This document shows positions 16,384-24,517 of a stretch of DNA of 64,000 nucleotides, one piece after another. Both the position numbers and the translations under genes were made by a program. The first letter of the stretch is position 1; the number at the start of each line of letters is the position of its first letter. The stretch is taken from contig NZ_CP163520.1 in the NCBI RefSeq assembly GCF_041080675.1, positions 7,779,501 through 7,843,500 of the forward strand. The letters run 5' to 3'. Source of the DNA: Streptomyces sp. cg36. Lineage in GTDB: Bacteria; Actinomycetota; Actinomycetes; Streptomycetales; Streptomycetaceae. The notes below the pieces were generated by a model, which worked only from the letters and a program-made list of their open reading frames with translations, searched no databases and was not told where the DNA came from.

Positions 16384-17678
16384 CGTGCCGCACCGGCCAG
16401 CAGCCCGAACCGCAAGGCACCGCAGGCGAGGGGACACCGGACGCGGCGTTCGCCGCGCTGCTGGAGGACAGCGCCGAGGAGCTCTACGAGTCCGCGCCGT
16501 GCGGATATCTGTCCACGCTGATGGACGGCACCATCGCGAAGATCAACACCACCCTGCTGGACTGGCTCGGCCTGGAACGCGCCGCCGTGGTGGGCCGCAT
16601 GCGCTTCACCGACCTGCTGACGGTCGGCGGAAAGCTGTACCACGAGACCCACTTCGCGCCGCTGCTGCGGATGCGGGGCCAGATCAGCGCGATCGCCCTC
16701 GACATCAAGCAGACCGGCGGCGGCCGGATTCCCGTACTGGTGTCCTCCGCGCTCAAATGCGACAGCAACGGCGAACCGCTGCTGATCCGCACCACCGTCT
16801 TCGACGCCCGGGACCGCCGGGCCTACGAGGAGGAGCTCCTGCGCGGACGCAAGGCGGCCGAGGAGGCGCGCAGACAGGCCGAGGCGGACCGCGCCCGACT
16901 GCAGGACGCCCTCGCCGCGCTCCAGCAGTCGCTGCTGCCCGACAGCCTGCCGCCCGTGCCGGGCATGGAGACGGCCGCCTACTACCACACCGCGTCCCCC
17001 GACCGGCTCGGCGGCGACTTCTACGACGTCTTCCCCGTCGACGGCAAACGCTTCGCCTTCTTCCTCGGCGACGTGTGCGGCAAGGGCCCCCAGGCCGCCG
17101 CACTCACCTCGCTCACCCGCTACACCCTGCGCGCCGCCGCCGTGCACGACCCCGATCCCGTCGCCGCGCTCACCACCCTGAACACGCTGCTGCACGAGCG
17201 CTACGCCGACGGGGGCGACCCGCGCTACTGCACGGCCGTCTTCGGCACCCTCGAACCCGACGCGGAGACCGGGCGGACCGCCGTCCACCTGGCGTCGGGC
17301 GGCCACCCGCCGGCGGTGGTCCTGCGCGGCGACGGCACGGCCGACTTCCTGCCCACGCCCGGCGGCCTCCTCGTGGGCATCCTGCCCGCAGCCCGCTTCA
17401 CCACCGCCACCACCGTCCTCCACCCCGGCGACACCCTGCTGCTCTACACCGACGGGCTCACCGAGGCGCGTACCGGCCAGGACCGCACCAGCCTCTACGG
17501 CGACGACGCCCTCCTCGCCTTCGCCACGCGGCACGCCGGTGAACCGCCCCACGCCGTGATGCGGGCCCTCACCGGCCTGCTGCAAAGCTTCGGCAACGGC
17601 CTCGACGACGACACCGCCCTGCTGGCCCTTGGCGTACCCGTACCCGCCACCGGGCCGCGCACCGGAAGCACCGCATGA
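16380..17678 (+). CDS. rsbP: RsbP-like PAS-PP2C (SpoIIE) serine phosphatase
   Basis: A 432-residue protein. A PAS domain spans about residues 30-145 (YESAPCGYLSTLMDGTIAKINTTLLDWLG), a coiled coil of Arg/Glu/Ala follows (RGRKAAEEARRQAEADRARLQ), and a PP2C/SpoIIE domain takes the C-terminal 240 residues with metal-site motifs GGDFYDVF and FLGDVCGKGPQAA. The order matches RsbP, which dephosphorylates an RsbV-type antagonist in response to energy stress. ATG overlaps the RsbQ-like stop. No intact antagonist lies directly downstream, only a possible remnant. Confidence 0.9.
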   Translation: MTCRTGQQPEPQGTAGEGTPDAAFAALLEDSAEELYESAPCGYLSTLMDGTIAKINTTLLDWLGLERAAVVGRMRFTDLLTVGGKLYHETHFAPLLRMRGQISAIALDIKQTGGGRIPVLVSSALKCDSNGEPLLIRTTVFDARDRRAYEEELLRGRKAAEEARRQAEADRARLQDALAALQQSLLPDSLPPVPGMETAAYYHTASPDRLGGDFYDVFPVDGKRFAFFLGDVCGKGPQAAALTSLTRYTLRAAAVHDPDPVAALTTLNTLLHERYADGGDPRYCTAVFGTLEPDAETGRTAVHLASGGHPPAVVLRGDGTADFLPTPGGLLVGILPAARFTTATTVLHPGDTLLLYTDGLTEARTGQDRTSLYGDDALLAFATRHAGEPPHAVMRALTGLLQSFGNGLDDDTALLALGVPVPATGPRTGSTA

Positions 17679-17684
17679 ACCCGC

Positions 17685-17762
17685 TTCGGCCTCGACCAGG
17701 TCTTCACCATCCGGCCGGCCGGCCCGACCGCCGTGCGCGGCGACGCCGCCGGGCCGAGGTGA
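17685..17762 (+). pseudogene. Possible C-terminal remnant of a STAS anti-anti-sigma factor
   Basis: Immediately after the RsbP-like stop one frame reads FGLDQVFTIRPAGPTAVRG and stops at TGA 17760-17762. This resembles the last strand and tail of STAS-domain antagonists (L-D-x-[VL]-F-T-[VI]-R/H-P). No start or the rest of the domain is present, so it looks like the stump of an rsbV-type gene that once followed rsbQ-rsbP. The match is short and could be chance. Confidence 0.3.
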
Positions 17763-17790
17763 GCGGTGAGCCGGTCCGATGTGAGCGGCG

Positions 17791-17831
17791 ACATGGGAAG
17801 CGGCCCCCCAGTCGGGGGCCGCTTCCCATGT
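17791..17831. terminator. Bidirectional terminator, 18-bp perfect stem
   Basis: Arms 17791-17808 and 17814-17831 are perfectly complementary around a 5-nt loop. It separates the rsbP-like gene from the convergent CsbD-type gene, which ends at 17856, and can serve both. Confidence 0.9.
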
Positions 17832-17855
17832 CGGGTGTCGCGCGAAGACCGGGTG

Positions 17856-18029
17856 TCAGCGCTTGAAGACGTCCTTGGCCTTCTCCTTGGCCTGACGGGC
17901 ATCGCCCTTGCTCTTCTCGGCCTGTCCCTCGGCAGCCATGCGCTCGTTGCCGACGGCCCGGCCCGCGGACCCCTTGACCTTGCCCTTTGCCTGCTCGACC
18001 TTCGCCTTGGCCTTCTCGTTGGCGCTCAT
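17856..18029 (-). CDS. CsbD-like stress protein
   Basis: A 57-residue, highly charged protein, MSANEKAKAKVEQAKGKVKG..., with K-A-K/Q-A-K repeats and a central GRAVGNERMAAEGQAEKSKGDARQAKEK, the CsbD family pattern. In Bacillus CsbD is a sigma-B-controlled general stress protein of unknown biochemical role. ATG 18029 lies close to GAGGAGG. A sigma-B-type promoter candidate lies 42-64 bp upstream. Convergence with rsbQP suggests one stress module. Confidence 0.9.
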   Translation of the reverse strand: MSANEKAKAKVEQAKGKVKGSAGRAVGNERMAAEGQAEKSKGDARQAKEKAKDVFKR

Positions 18030-18070
18030 GAAACGGGCCTCCTCATCAGGTCGTCCGTGTCGCTGTCGCG

Positions 18071-18093
18071 ATACCCCGCAGGTGCCCCGACCC
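18071..18093 (-). promoter_or_regulatory. Candidate sigma-B-type promoter for the CsbD-like gene
   Basis: On the minus strand GGGT (18093-18090) is followed after 13 nt by GGGTAT (18076-18071), 41 nt before the ATG. The Streptomyces sigma-B consensus is GNNT-N14-16-GGGTA(C/T), so the -10 is exact and the spacing one short. Confidence 0.4.
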
Positions 18094-18346
18094 TCACGCG
18101 ACAAACACGGAGATGCCATCAGCGGTGTGCGCGGCGATCCAGGCGTGCCCGTGATGTCGCTGTCCGTGAGCGCCCGTGAAGGGAAGCGGCCCGCGCACCG
18201 GGGACCGCCGAAGGCGCTGGCGGGGGAGGGCCGAAGGGCCGTCTATTCTTCAGGGTGGCCGCGAGCGGGTGGGCACATCGCGGCAAGCGGTACCTGTGCG
18301 GTGGCCGGGGGCCCGCGTACAGAAGACCAACGGGGAGAAGTGAGGG

Positions 18347-19009
18347 ATGGCAGTGATCTGCGTCGGAGGCATGATCGGGATCGGCAAGACCAGCGTGGCG
18401 GAAATGCTCGCCAAGGAGCTGGGCAGCACCGTCTTCTACGAGAGCGTGGACGACAACCCGATCCTTCCGCTGTTCTACACGGCGAGCCCCGAAGAGATCC
18501 AGGCCAAGCGCTACCCCTTCCTGCTGCAGCTGTACTTCCTGCAGACGCGGTTCGCCTCGATCAAGGAGGCGTACAAGCAGGGCGACAACGTCCTGGACCG
18601 CTCCATCTACGAGGACTGGTACTTCGCCAAGGTCAACCACGACCTCGGCCGGATCAGCTCCCTGGAGATGCGGGTGTACGAGGGGCTGCTCGCCGAGATG
18701 ATGCGCGAGATCGACGGCCTGCCGTACCGCAAGGCGCCCGACCTCATGGTCTACCTCAAGGCGGACTTCGAGACCGTCCTGCACCGCATCGGCCTGCGCG
18801 GACGCGACTTCGAGCAGGACGAGGCCCTCGTCGAGTACTACCGCACCCTCTGGTCCGGCTACGACGAGTGGGTGCACCAGCACTACTCGGCCAGCGACGT
18901 CCTCGTCGTCGACATGAACCACACCGACGTGGTGAACAACCCGGCGGACGCGGCCCGGGTGGCCCAGGAGGTCAAGGAGGCCCTGGCCACGGCCCGGCGC
19001 CGCGGCTGA
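18347..19009 (+). CDS. Deoxynucleoside kinase family protein
   Basis: A 220-residue P-loop kinase: GGMIGIGKTSVAEMLAKELGS (Walker A) at residues 6-14, then YESVDDNPILPLFY and the DRSIYEDWYF motif that holds the catalytic Asp/Glu-Arg-Ser of dCK/dGK-type kinases; RIGLRGRDFEQD is the lid. It salvages deoxynucleosides to dNMPs. ATG follows GGGAGAAGTGAGG. The 317-bp gap before it (18030-18346) holds the CsbD promoter and no visible gene. Confidence 0.9.
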   Translation: MAVICVGGMIGIGKTSVAEMLAKELGSTVFYESVDDNPILPLFYTASPEEIQAKRYPFLLQLYFLQTRFASIKEAYKQGDNVLDRSIYEDWYFAKVNHDLGRISSLEMRVYEGLLAEMMREIDGLPYRKAPDLMVYLKADFETVLHRIGLRGRDFEQDEALVEYYRTLWSGYDEWVHQHYSASDVLVVDMNHTDVVNNPADAARVAQEVKEALATARRRG

Positions 19010-19038
19010 TCCCGGTCCGCCGCCCGTAGCGTGTCCCC

Positions 19039-19737
19039 ATGGCTCCCCGCATCCCGCCCAGCGCCCTCGCCGACACCGTTCTGGCACGGCTGACCACGGT
19101 CTATCCGACCGGTGCCGACGAGCACCGCGCGGGCGAGATGTTCGCCTACATGAAGGGCGTCGCGCCCTTCCTCGGCATCCGGTCGCCCCAGCGGAGGACG
19201 CTGTCGCGGGTGGTGCTCGACGGGCTGGCACGGCCTGCCGAGGCGGACGTCGCGGCGGTCGTGCTGCGGTGCTGGCGGCTGGAGGAGCGGGAGTACCACT
19301 ACTTCGCCGTCGACTACGCGCGGCGGTACGCGGCGCAGTGCTCGGCCGCGTTCCTGCCGGTGGCACGCCACCTCGTGGAGAGCGTCTCGTGGTGGGACAC
19401 GGTCGACCACCTGGCCGCGCACGTCGTGGGGCCCCTGGTCGCCGCTGACCGGGACCTCGTCGCGGTCATGGACGAGTGGATCGAGGACGAGGACCTGTGG
19501 GTCGCGCGCACCGCGCTGCTCCACCAACTGCGCTACAAGGAGAACACCGACAGCGACCGGCTCTTCTCCTACTGCCTGCGCCAGAGTGGGCACCCGGACT
19601 TCTTCATCCGCAAAGCGATCGGCTGGGCCCTGCGCGAGTACGGCAAGACCGACCCCGGCGCGGTGCGTGCGTTCGTCGAGGACGAGCGGGGGAGGCTGTC
19701 CCCCCTGTCCGTACGCGAGGCGCTCAAGCACGTGTGA
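19039..19737 (+). CDS. AlkD-like DNA alkylation repair protein
   Basis: A 232-residue all-helical HEAT-like repeat protein. Family marks are YMKGVAPFLGIRSPQRR near residue 35-55, REYHYFAVDYARRY, SWWDTVDHLAAHVVG and FFIRKAIGWALREYGK. The Trp/Asp pairs sit where AlkD contacts the lesion. AlkD excises bulky or cationic alkylpurines from DNA. It lies 29 bp after the kinase gene on the same strand, so probably co-transcribed; both act in nucleotide and DNA maintenance. Confidence 0.9.
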   Translation: MAPRIPPSALADTVLARLTTVYPTGADEHRAGEMFAYMKGVAPFLGIRSPQRRTLSRVVLDGLARPAEADVAAVVLRCWRLEEREYHYFAVDYARRYAAQCSAAFLPVARHLVESVSWWDTVDHLAAHVVGPLVAADRDLVAVMDEWIEDEDLWVARTALLHQLRYKENTDSDRLFSYCLRQSGHPDFFIRKAIGWALREYGKTDPGAVRAFVEDERGRLSPLSVREALKHV

Positions 19738-19841
19738 GGCGACCCGCCCGGACGGGCGGCGCCGGCATGAGGCCCGCGGGGCAGCTCGGCCCTGGAAACA
19801 GCGCTGGTCCCAGGGCCGAGGAATACGGCTCGCCGGGATCG

Positions 19842-20087
19842 TCAGTCGCCGTCCGACTCGCAGGTGTTTCCGACGGACGGGTTCAGCAGCGCGATGATGT
19901 CGATCGTGTTGCCGCAGACGTTGATCGGGACGTCCACCGGAATCTGGATGACATTCCCGGACAGGACACCGGGCGAGTCCTCGGCCACGCCGTTCGGCGG
20001 CACGGGATCGGCGGACGCGACGCCCGCGGTGCCTATGAGGGTGGTGGCGGCCAGAGCGGTCGCGGCGAGTGCGGTACGAATACGCAC
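19842..20087 (-). CDS. Short chaplin (single chaplin domain)
   Basis: An 81-residue precursor. A signal peptide (VRIRTALAATALAATTLIGTAGVASA) precedes one chaplin domain: GVAEDSPGVLSGNVIQIPVDVPINVCGNTIDIIALLNPSVGNTCESDGD, with the two conserved cysteines (here NVCGN and NTCES). Short chaplins assemble into the hydrophobic amyloid coat of aerial hyphae and spores. GTG 20087 follows AGGAGGAA. The C-terminal tail (ESDGD) is more acidic than in most chaplins. No other chaplin or rodlin is adjacent. Confidence 0.93.
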   Translation of the reverse strand: MRIRTALAATALAATTLIGTAGVASADPVPPNGVAEDSPGVLSGNVIQIPVDVPINVCGNTIDIIALLNPSVGNTCESDGD

Positions 20088-20294
20088 GAGTTCCTCCTGC
20101 ATGTGAGGGGGTGAACCTCCACCCTCACCGCGCCCGGCCCCCGGGGGAAATCGCGTGGGCCGATGGGGTGAATGTGTGTGGGGTGCGCGCAGCTCGCACA
20201 AACAGGTCCGCCCGGCGCGGAATTCTCCCGGTGCCCGTCTCCGGCGGACGGGTGGTCCGCAGCCCTGTCCGTATGGCTGGATACAGTGTGCGGC

Positions 20295-21611
20295 GTGAAG
20301 ACGACCCGATCCCTGCTTGTCCTGGCGCTGGGGATATCCCCCCTGCTCACCGGCGTTCCCGCCACCGCCGTCGCCGATCCGGCGCCGCTGGTCACCACCG
20401 GCGCGGTGTTCAACAACCCGGCGGGGGACACGGCCGCCCAGGACGCGGTGTTCGGGCATCTGGCCCGGCTCGTCGACGGGGCCCAGAAGGGCTCGGACAT
20501 CAGGATGTCGATGTACGTGCTCGGTTCCGACTACCTCGCGGCCCGGCTGACCGCGGCGCACCGGCGCGGGGTGAACGTCCAGGTCGTCCTGGACAACGAG
20601 AGCCTGCTGCACTGGGCGGGCAAGGTCACCTACCCGAAGCTCGCCGAGGGCCTCAAGCCCGTGCCGGGGTCGGGCACTTCATGGGTGCGGGTCTGTGCGG
20701 AGAACCAGGCGTGCCTGGCCAAGGACCCGAACCCGAACGACTCCTTCCACGGGGTCAACCACAACAAGTTCGTGCTCTTCTCCCGCACCACCGGCAGTGG
20801 CACGGGCACGGTGCCGGTCGACGACGTGGTGGTGCAGACATCCGCCAACCAGACCCCGTGGGACCGCCAGCACGCCTTCAACGACGCGCTGACCGTGGTG
20901 GGCAACACCGCGCTGTACACCGCGTACACCGGCTACTTCAACGACCTCGCCGCCGCCCAGGCCGGGACGAAGGCGCGGGTCGCCGACTACCCGACGGAGT
21001 ATCCGGCGGGCGACGCGAAGGCGTACTTCTTCCCCCGCGCCGCCTCCGACCCGATCATGAACATCCTCAACACCGTCGACGACCCGGTGAACGGACAGCC
21101 CGCCTGCCACGGGAACTCCCCGGGCCACGGCACCGAGGACGGCCGCACCGTCGTGCGGGTCGCGATGCACCAGATCACCCGCCCCGAGGTCGCCAAGAAG
21201 CTCTGGGAGCTCGACGACGCGGGCTGCTACGTCGACATCGTCTACCGCTACCTCGACGTGGCCGGGGCCGGTACGGCGATCGCCGACCAGCTCGCCAAGC
21301 CGACCAGGTTCGGCGGGATCGCGCTGCACCGCCTGGACGACGCGGACGACGGCGACGCCAACCCGGCGACGAGCAACGCGATGGCCACGCACTCCAAGTA
21401 CCTGCTGATCGACGGCACTTACCTCGGCAAGGCCGACCAGAAGATCGTCTTCACCGGCAGCCACCCGTACACGAAGAGCGCGCTGACGACGAACGACGAG
21501 GCGCTCCTGAAGTACGACGACGCCGCGGTGCACGACGCCTACCGGGAGAACTTCCGCGCGCAGCGGGCGCTGGCCGACCAGCAGACGGCCCGCGTCGGAT
21601 CCGGCGGTTGA
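20295..21611 (+). CDS. Secreted phospholipase D-like protein
   Basis: A 438-residue precursor with a Sec signal peptide (VKTTRSLLVLALGISPLLTGVPATAVA). Two PLD-type half-sites are visible: VNHNKFVLFS (H-x-K, the first Asp displaced) and ATHSKYLLIDG (H-x-K-x4-D), so at least the second is close to canonical HKD. GTG 20295 precedes the signal peptide; starts further upstream add a non-hydrophobic leader. It would act outside the cell on phospholipid or another phosphodiester. It is divergent from the chaplin gene. Confidence 0.85.
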   Translation: MKTTRSLLVLALGISPLLTGVPATAVADPAPLVTTGAVFNNPAGDTAAQDAVFGHLARLVDGAQKGSDIRMSMYVLGSDYLAARLTAAHRRGVNVQVVLDNESLLHWAGKVTYPKLAEGLKPVPGSGTSWVRVCAENQACLAKDPNPNDSFHGVNHNKFVLFSRTTGSGTGTVPVDDVVVQTSANQTPWDRQHAFNDALTVVGNTALYTAYTGYFNDLAAAQAGTKARVADYPTEYPAGDAKAYFFPRAASDPIMNILNTVDDPVNGQPACHGNSPGHGTEDGRTVVRVAMHQITRPEVAKKLWELDDAGCYVDIVYRYLDVAGAGTAIADQLAKPTRFGGIALHRLDDADDGDANPATSNAMATHSKYLLIDGTYLGKADQKIVFTGSHPYTKSALTTNDEALLKYDDAAVHDAYRENFRAQRALADQQTARVGSGG

Positions 21612-21634
21612 GGAGGCGGACGCACCGGCGTTGA

Positions 21635-21672
21635 GACGTCAACTGCCGTTGCTGGAAACGGCAGTTGACGTC
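21635..21672. terminator. Bidirectional terminator overlapping a stop codon
   Basis: Perfect 16-bp stem (21635-21650 with 21657-21672) and 6-nt loop between two convergent genes. The stop codon of the minus-strand BtrH-like gene (21639-21641) lies inside the left arm. Confidence 0.88.
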
Positions 21673-22607
21673 CTGTTTGTCGCCGGGTCCTCGCGCAAGG
21701 CCGCATGCAGCCGTGCGTACGTGGGGGCGAGTTCGCGCAGTCGGGCTGCGGCGGCCCGGTCGTCGCCCTGTACCAGTGGGTACTGCAGGCCGCCCAGAAT
21801 CCGGGCCTGGCGGCGCGCGATGGAGGCCGCGTGCGGCAGTTCGAGCTCGTCCAGGCAGGTGGCCGCGTCGTTCAGCCTGCGTGCGCCCACCCGGACGCCG
21901 AAGTGGGTGAGCAGCGTGCGTACCGGGGAGGGCAGGCCCTGGGCGGCCATGTCGGCGAGCGCTTCGACGGCGGCGGCGCCGCCCAGGGAGCCGGGAGGCA
22001 TGGGCAGGTCGTCCCGGCCCGCCAGCCAGCGTGCGGCCGTCGGCAGCGACTGCCGGAGCGCCTCGGTGGGGGAGACCCGGCGCTCGCGCGTGAAATGGGT
22101 CCGCAGGACGAACGGGGCGTCGAGGTAGCCGATCGACTTTCCCTCCCACGCGGCGAGGAACGCCGGGGTGGGCATGGTCGCGTAGGGGTGGCCGTGCGGG
22201 TCGTGGAGCTCGGTGGTGTCCTCGTCGACGGCGAGCACCACCACGTAGTGGTCGCCGCCGTCGGCGTTCGGCGTACCGGGCTGGTACAGGAGAAGCCCCA
22301 TGTCCACCGGCCCGGCCAGGACCGGGCCGCGCGAGCACGCGGCCCGCAGCCGTTGGAGTGCCTCGGCGGGCGTGCCGCCCTCGGTGCGCTCACAGCTCCA
22401 GCCCAAGTGTGCGATCGCGGAGTCGAGGCCGATCTCGGGGTGCCAGCCGTAGGGGTCGAAGAGCGGCAGGGATCCGGCGATGAGCTGGGCGCCGAACGGT
22501 GAGCCGGTCAGGGTCTCGATGACGGCGGTGGAGGGGGACTCCGAACCGAGCGCCATGGCAAGGGAGTTGGCGTAGCAGTAGGGGCCGGAGCCGGTGTAGT
22601 CGAGCAC
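21639..22607 (-). CDS. BtrH-N-like cysteine-peptidase/acyltransferase-fold protein
   Basis: A 322-residue soluble protein. The N-terminal half has GSGPYCYANSLAMALG (candidate nucleophile Cys), PVLAGPVDMGLLLYQPG, GGDHYVVVLAVDE (candidate His) and LHDPHGHPY (Asp/His), resembling the BtrH N-terminal domain of butirosin biosynthesis and C39-like folds. GTG 22607 is chosen because it immediately precedes the conserved region and follows GAAGGG. BtrH transfers an acyl group from a carrier protein to an amine; whether this protein is an acyltransferase or peptidase is undecided. No carrier protein is adjacent. Confidence 0.7.
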   Translation of the reverse strand: MLDYTGSGPYCYANSLAMALGSESPSTAVIETLTGSPFGAQLIAGSLPLFDPYGWHPEIGLDSAIAHLGWSCERTEGGTPAEALQRLRAACSRGPVLAGPVDMGLLLYQPGTPNADGGDHYVVVLAVDEDTTELHDPHGHPYATMPTPAFLAAWEGKSIGYLDAPFVLRTHFTRERRVSPTEALRQSLPTAARWLAGRDDLPMPPGSLGGAAAVEALADMAAQGLPSPVRTLLTHFGVRVGARRLNDAATCLDELELPHAASIARRQARILGGLQYPLVQGDDRAAAARLRELAPTYARLHAALREDPATNRTSTAVSSNGS

Positions 22608-22771
22608 GGGGAGCCCTTCGCGAAGACTGCGGTGAGCCCTGCCCCGGCGGATTGCCGGGCAGGTGGGAGCAGTCCACCGCCTCACATGGTGTGAGGGTCA
22701 ATTCTGCCTCCCGCGTCCCGGTTGGCCGGGCGTCGCAAGGGCGGGCGGTCGATCCCTTCGGGTGGCCCGCG

Positions 22772-23341
22772 TCAGGCGGCTTCCCAGGCCGCCTCGATCA
22801 TCCGGAAGGTCTCGTCGAGCGCCGTTTCGGGGTCGGCCGTCTCGCGGGCCAGTGCGTAGGCGTCGATCACGAACCTCGCGATCGTCCGGCAGGCGGTGGC
22901 GCTCTGCGGCAGGCCGGGGTCGGCGACGAGGGCCGCGGCCAGCGACTCCGCGTGGCGCAGCCGCATCGACTCCTCGTACTCCCGCAGCGCGCGTGACTCG
23001 TCGATCATGCGGTAGACCGGGGCGGAGCCGTCCGCCGTGCAGTGGCGGACCATGCCCAGGACCTCGCGGTGCAGTGCGGGGATGAGCGGTTCGTGCGGGG
23101 CCCGGTCGGTGACGGCCCGTGTGAGCCGTTGTTCGAAGTCGTCGTCCTGCTCGAAGACCAGTGCCTCTTTGGAGGCGAAGTGGGAGAAGAGCGTGGTGAC
23201 GGCCACGTCGGCCTCGGCGGCCACATCGCGGATGCCCACCGCGTCGTACCCGCGTTCCAGGAAGAGCCGCAGCGCTGTGTCGGCGATCTTCTGGCGGGTG
23301 GCGGCCTTCTTGCGTTCACGGCGTCCGGTCGGCACGGTCAT
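22772..23341 (-). CDS. TetR-family repressor
   Basis: A 189-residue regulator with an N-terminal helix-turn-helix: KIADTALRLFLERGYDAVGIRDVAAEADVAVTTLFSHFASKEALVFEQ at about residues 18-65. The C-terminal ligand domain is variable. Divergent from the quinone-oxidoreductase gene across 71 bp that carries palindromic elements; such TetR genes normally repress themselves and the divergent gene and are induced by its substrate. Confidence 0.93.
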   Translation of the reverse strand: MTVPTGRRERKKAATRQKIADTALRLFLERGYDAVGIRDVAAEADVAVTTLFSHFASKEALVFEQDDDFEQRLTRAVTDRAPHEPLIPALHREVLGMVRHCTADGSAPVYRMIDESRALREYEESMRLRHAESLAAALVADPGLPQSATACRTIARFVIDAYALARETADPETALDETFRMIEAAWEAA

Positions 23342-23386
23342 GCCGCTGACACTACCAAATCCAAATCCGTAACCGTTTCAAAAGCC

Positions 23387-23407
23387 TAACCGTTAGTGTT
23401 ACGGTCG
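23387..23407. promoter_or_regulatory. Imperfect palindrome, probable TetR operator
   Basis: TAACCGTTA-GTG-TTACGGTCG is a 9-3-9 imperfect dyad lying 5 bp before the ATG of the oxidoreductase gene. Related words GTAACCG occur at 23369-23375. The region is A/T-rich compared with its surroundings. Position between divergent TetR and target genes supports the call. Confidence 0.55.
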
Positions 23408-23412
23408 GCCCC

Positions 23413-24306
23413 ATGAAGAAAGTGAGCTTCGCCGAGTTCGGCGGCCAGGACGTCCTGCACCTCACCGATGCCGAGGAGCCCCACGCGGGCCCCGGCCAGA
23501 TACGCGTCGCCGTGCGGGCGGCGGGTGTGAACCCCGTCGACTGGAGGATCCGGGAAGGCCAGTTCCAGCAGACCCGCCCGATCGAGCTGCCCTCCGGAAT
23601 CGGGCAGGACGCCGCCGGGGTGGTGGACGAGGTCGGCCCGGGCGTCGAGGGGGTCGAGGTCGGCGACCACGTGTTCGGCCGGGGTGTGAGCGCGTACGCC
23701 GAGTTCGCCGTCCTGTCGGCCTGGGCCCGGATGCCCGAGGACCTGACCTTCGAAGAGGCCGCCGGGTATCCGTCGGTGGTGGAGACCGCGCTGCGCATCA
23801 TGAGCCAGGCCGGTGTGCGGCCCGGGCAGACGCTGCTGGTCAGCGGCGCGTCCGGCGGAGTCGGGTCGGCGGTGCTGCAGATCGCGCGCGAGCGCGGCAT
23901 CACGGTCATCGGCACGGCCGGAGCCGGAAACCAGGAGTACCTCCGCGAACTCGGCGCCCTCGCCACGACGTACGGCGAGGGCTGGGTCGAACGGGTGCGT
24001 GGCCTCGGCGAGGTGGACGCGGCACTCGATCTGGCGGGTTCGGGCGTGATCCGCGAACTCGTTGAGCTGACCGGGGACCCGGACAAGGTGATCTCCATCG
24101 CCGACCTCGGCGCACCGGAACACGGCGTCCGGTTCTCCGGTGTGACCGGAGACGTCCCGCAGGCCCTCGCCGAAGCCGCCGATCTCATCGCACGGCAGCG
24201 ACTCCGCATCCCGGTGGAGAAGTCGTACCCGCTGGCCGAGGCGGGCGCCGCGCAGGCCGACAGCCAGGCCGGACACACGCGCGGGCGGCGGGTCCTCGTC
24301 GTCTGA
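23413..24306 (+). CDS. NADPH:quinone oxidoreductase (MDR family)
   Basis: A 297-residue zinc-independent medium-chain dehydrogenase/reductase. The N-terminus MKKVSFAEFGGQDVLHL, GVNPVDWRIREGQ and SGASGGVGSAVLQIARERG (dinucleotide fold) are family marks, and the structural-zinc Cys cluster is absent. It probably reduces quinones or enones with NADPH. No Shine-Dalgarno is evident; the gene may be translated from a leaderless or very short leader transcript. Controlled by the divergent TetR gene. Confidence 0.9.
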   Translation: MKKVSFAEFGGQDVLHLTDAEEPHAGPGQIRVAVRAAGVNPVDWRIREGQFQQTRPIELPSGIGQDAAGVVDEVGPGVEGVEVGDHVFGRGVSAYAEFAVLSAWARMPEDLTFEEAAGYPSVVETALRIMSQAGVRPGQTLLVSGASGGVGSAVLQIARERGITVIGTAGAGNQEYLRELGALATTYGEGWVERVRGLGEVDAALDLAGSGVIRELVELTGDPDKVISIADLGAPEHGVRFSGVTGDVPQALAEAADLIARQRLRIPVEKSYPLAEAGAAQADSQAGHTRGRRVLVV

Positions 24307-24517
24307 ACCGTGCCCGCCCCCACCGCCGCCTTGCCCGGCGAGCAGCGCCGACCGGTGCCCGCGCCGGGAGGGGGCACGTGGGTGATGCGGCGGCCACCCT
24401 GCCCGGCGCCCGCCGGACCCGCGGCCGGGTCGGGACCGTTCGGCCCTCCCGGCCGGGGCGGTGCGGGGAGCAGTCTGGAGCTGTCCGCCAGCTCCCAGGC
24501 CCCTCCCGGAGGACGTC

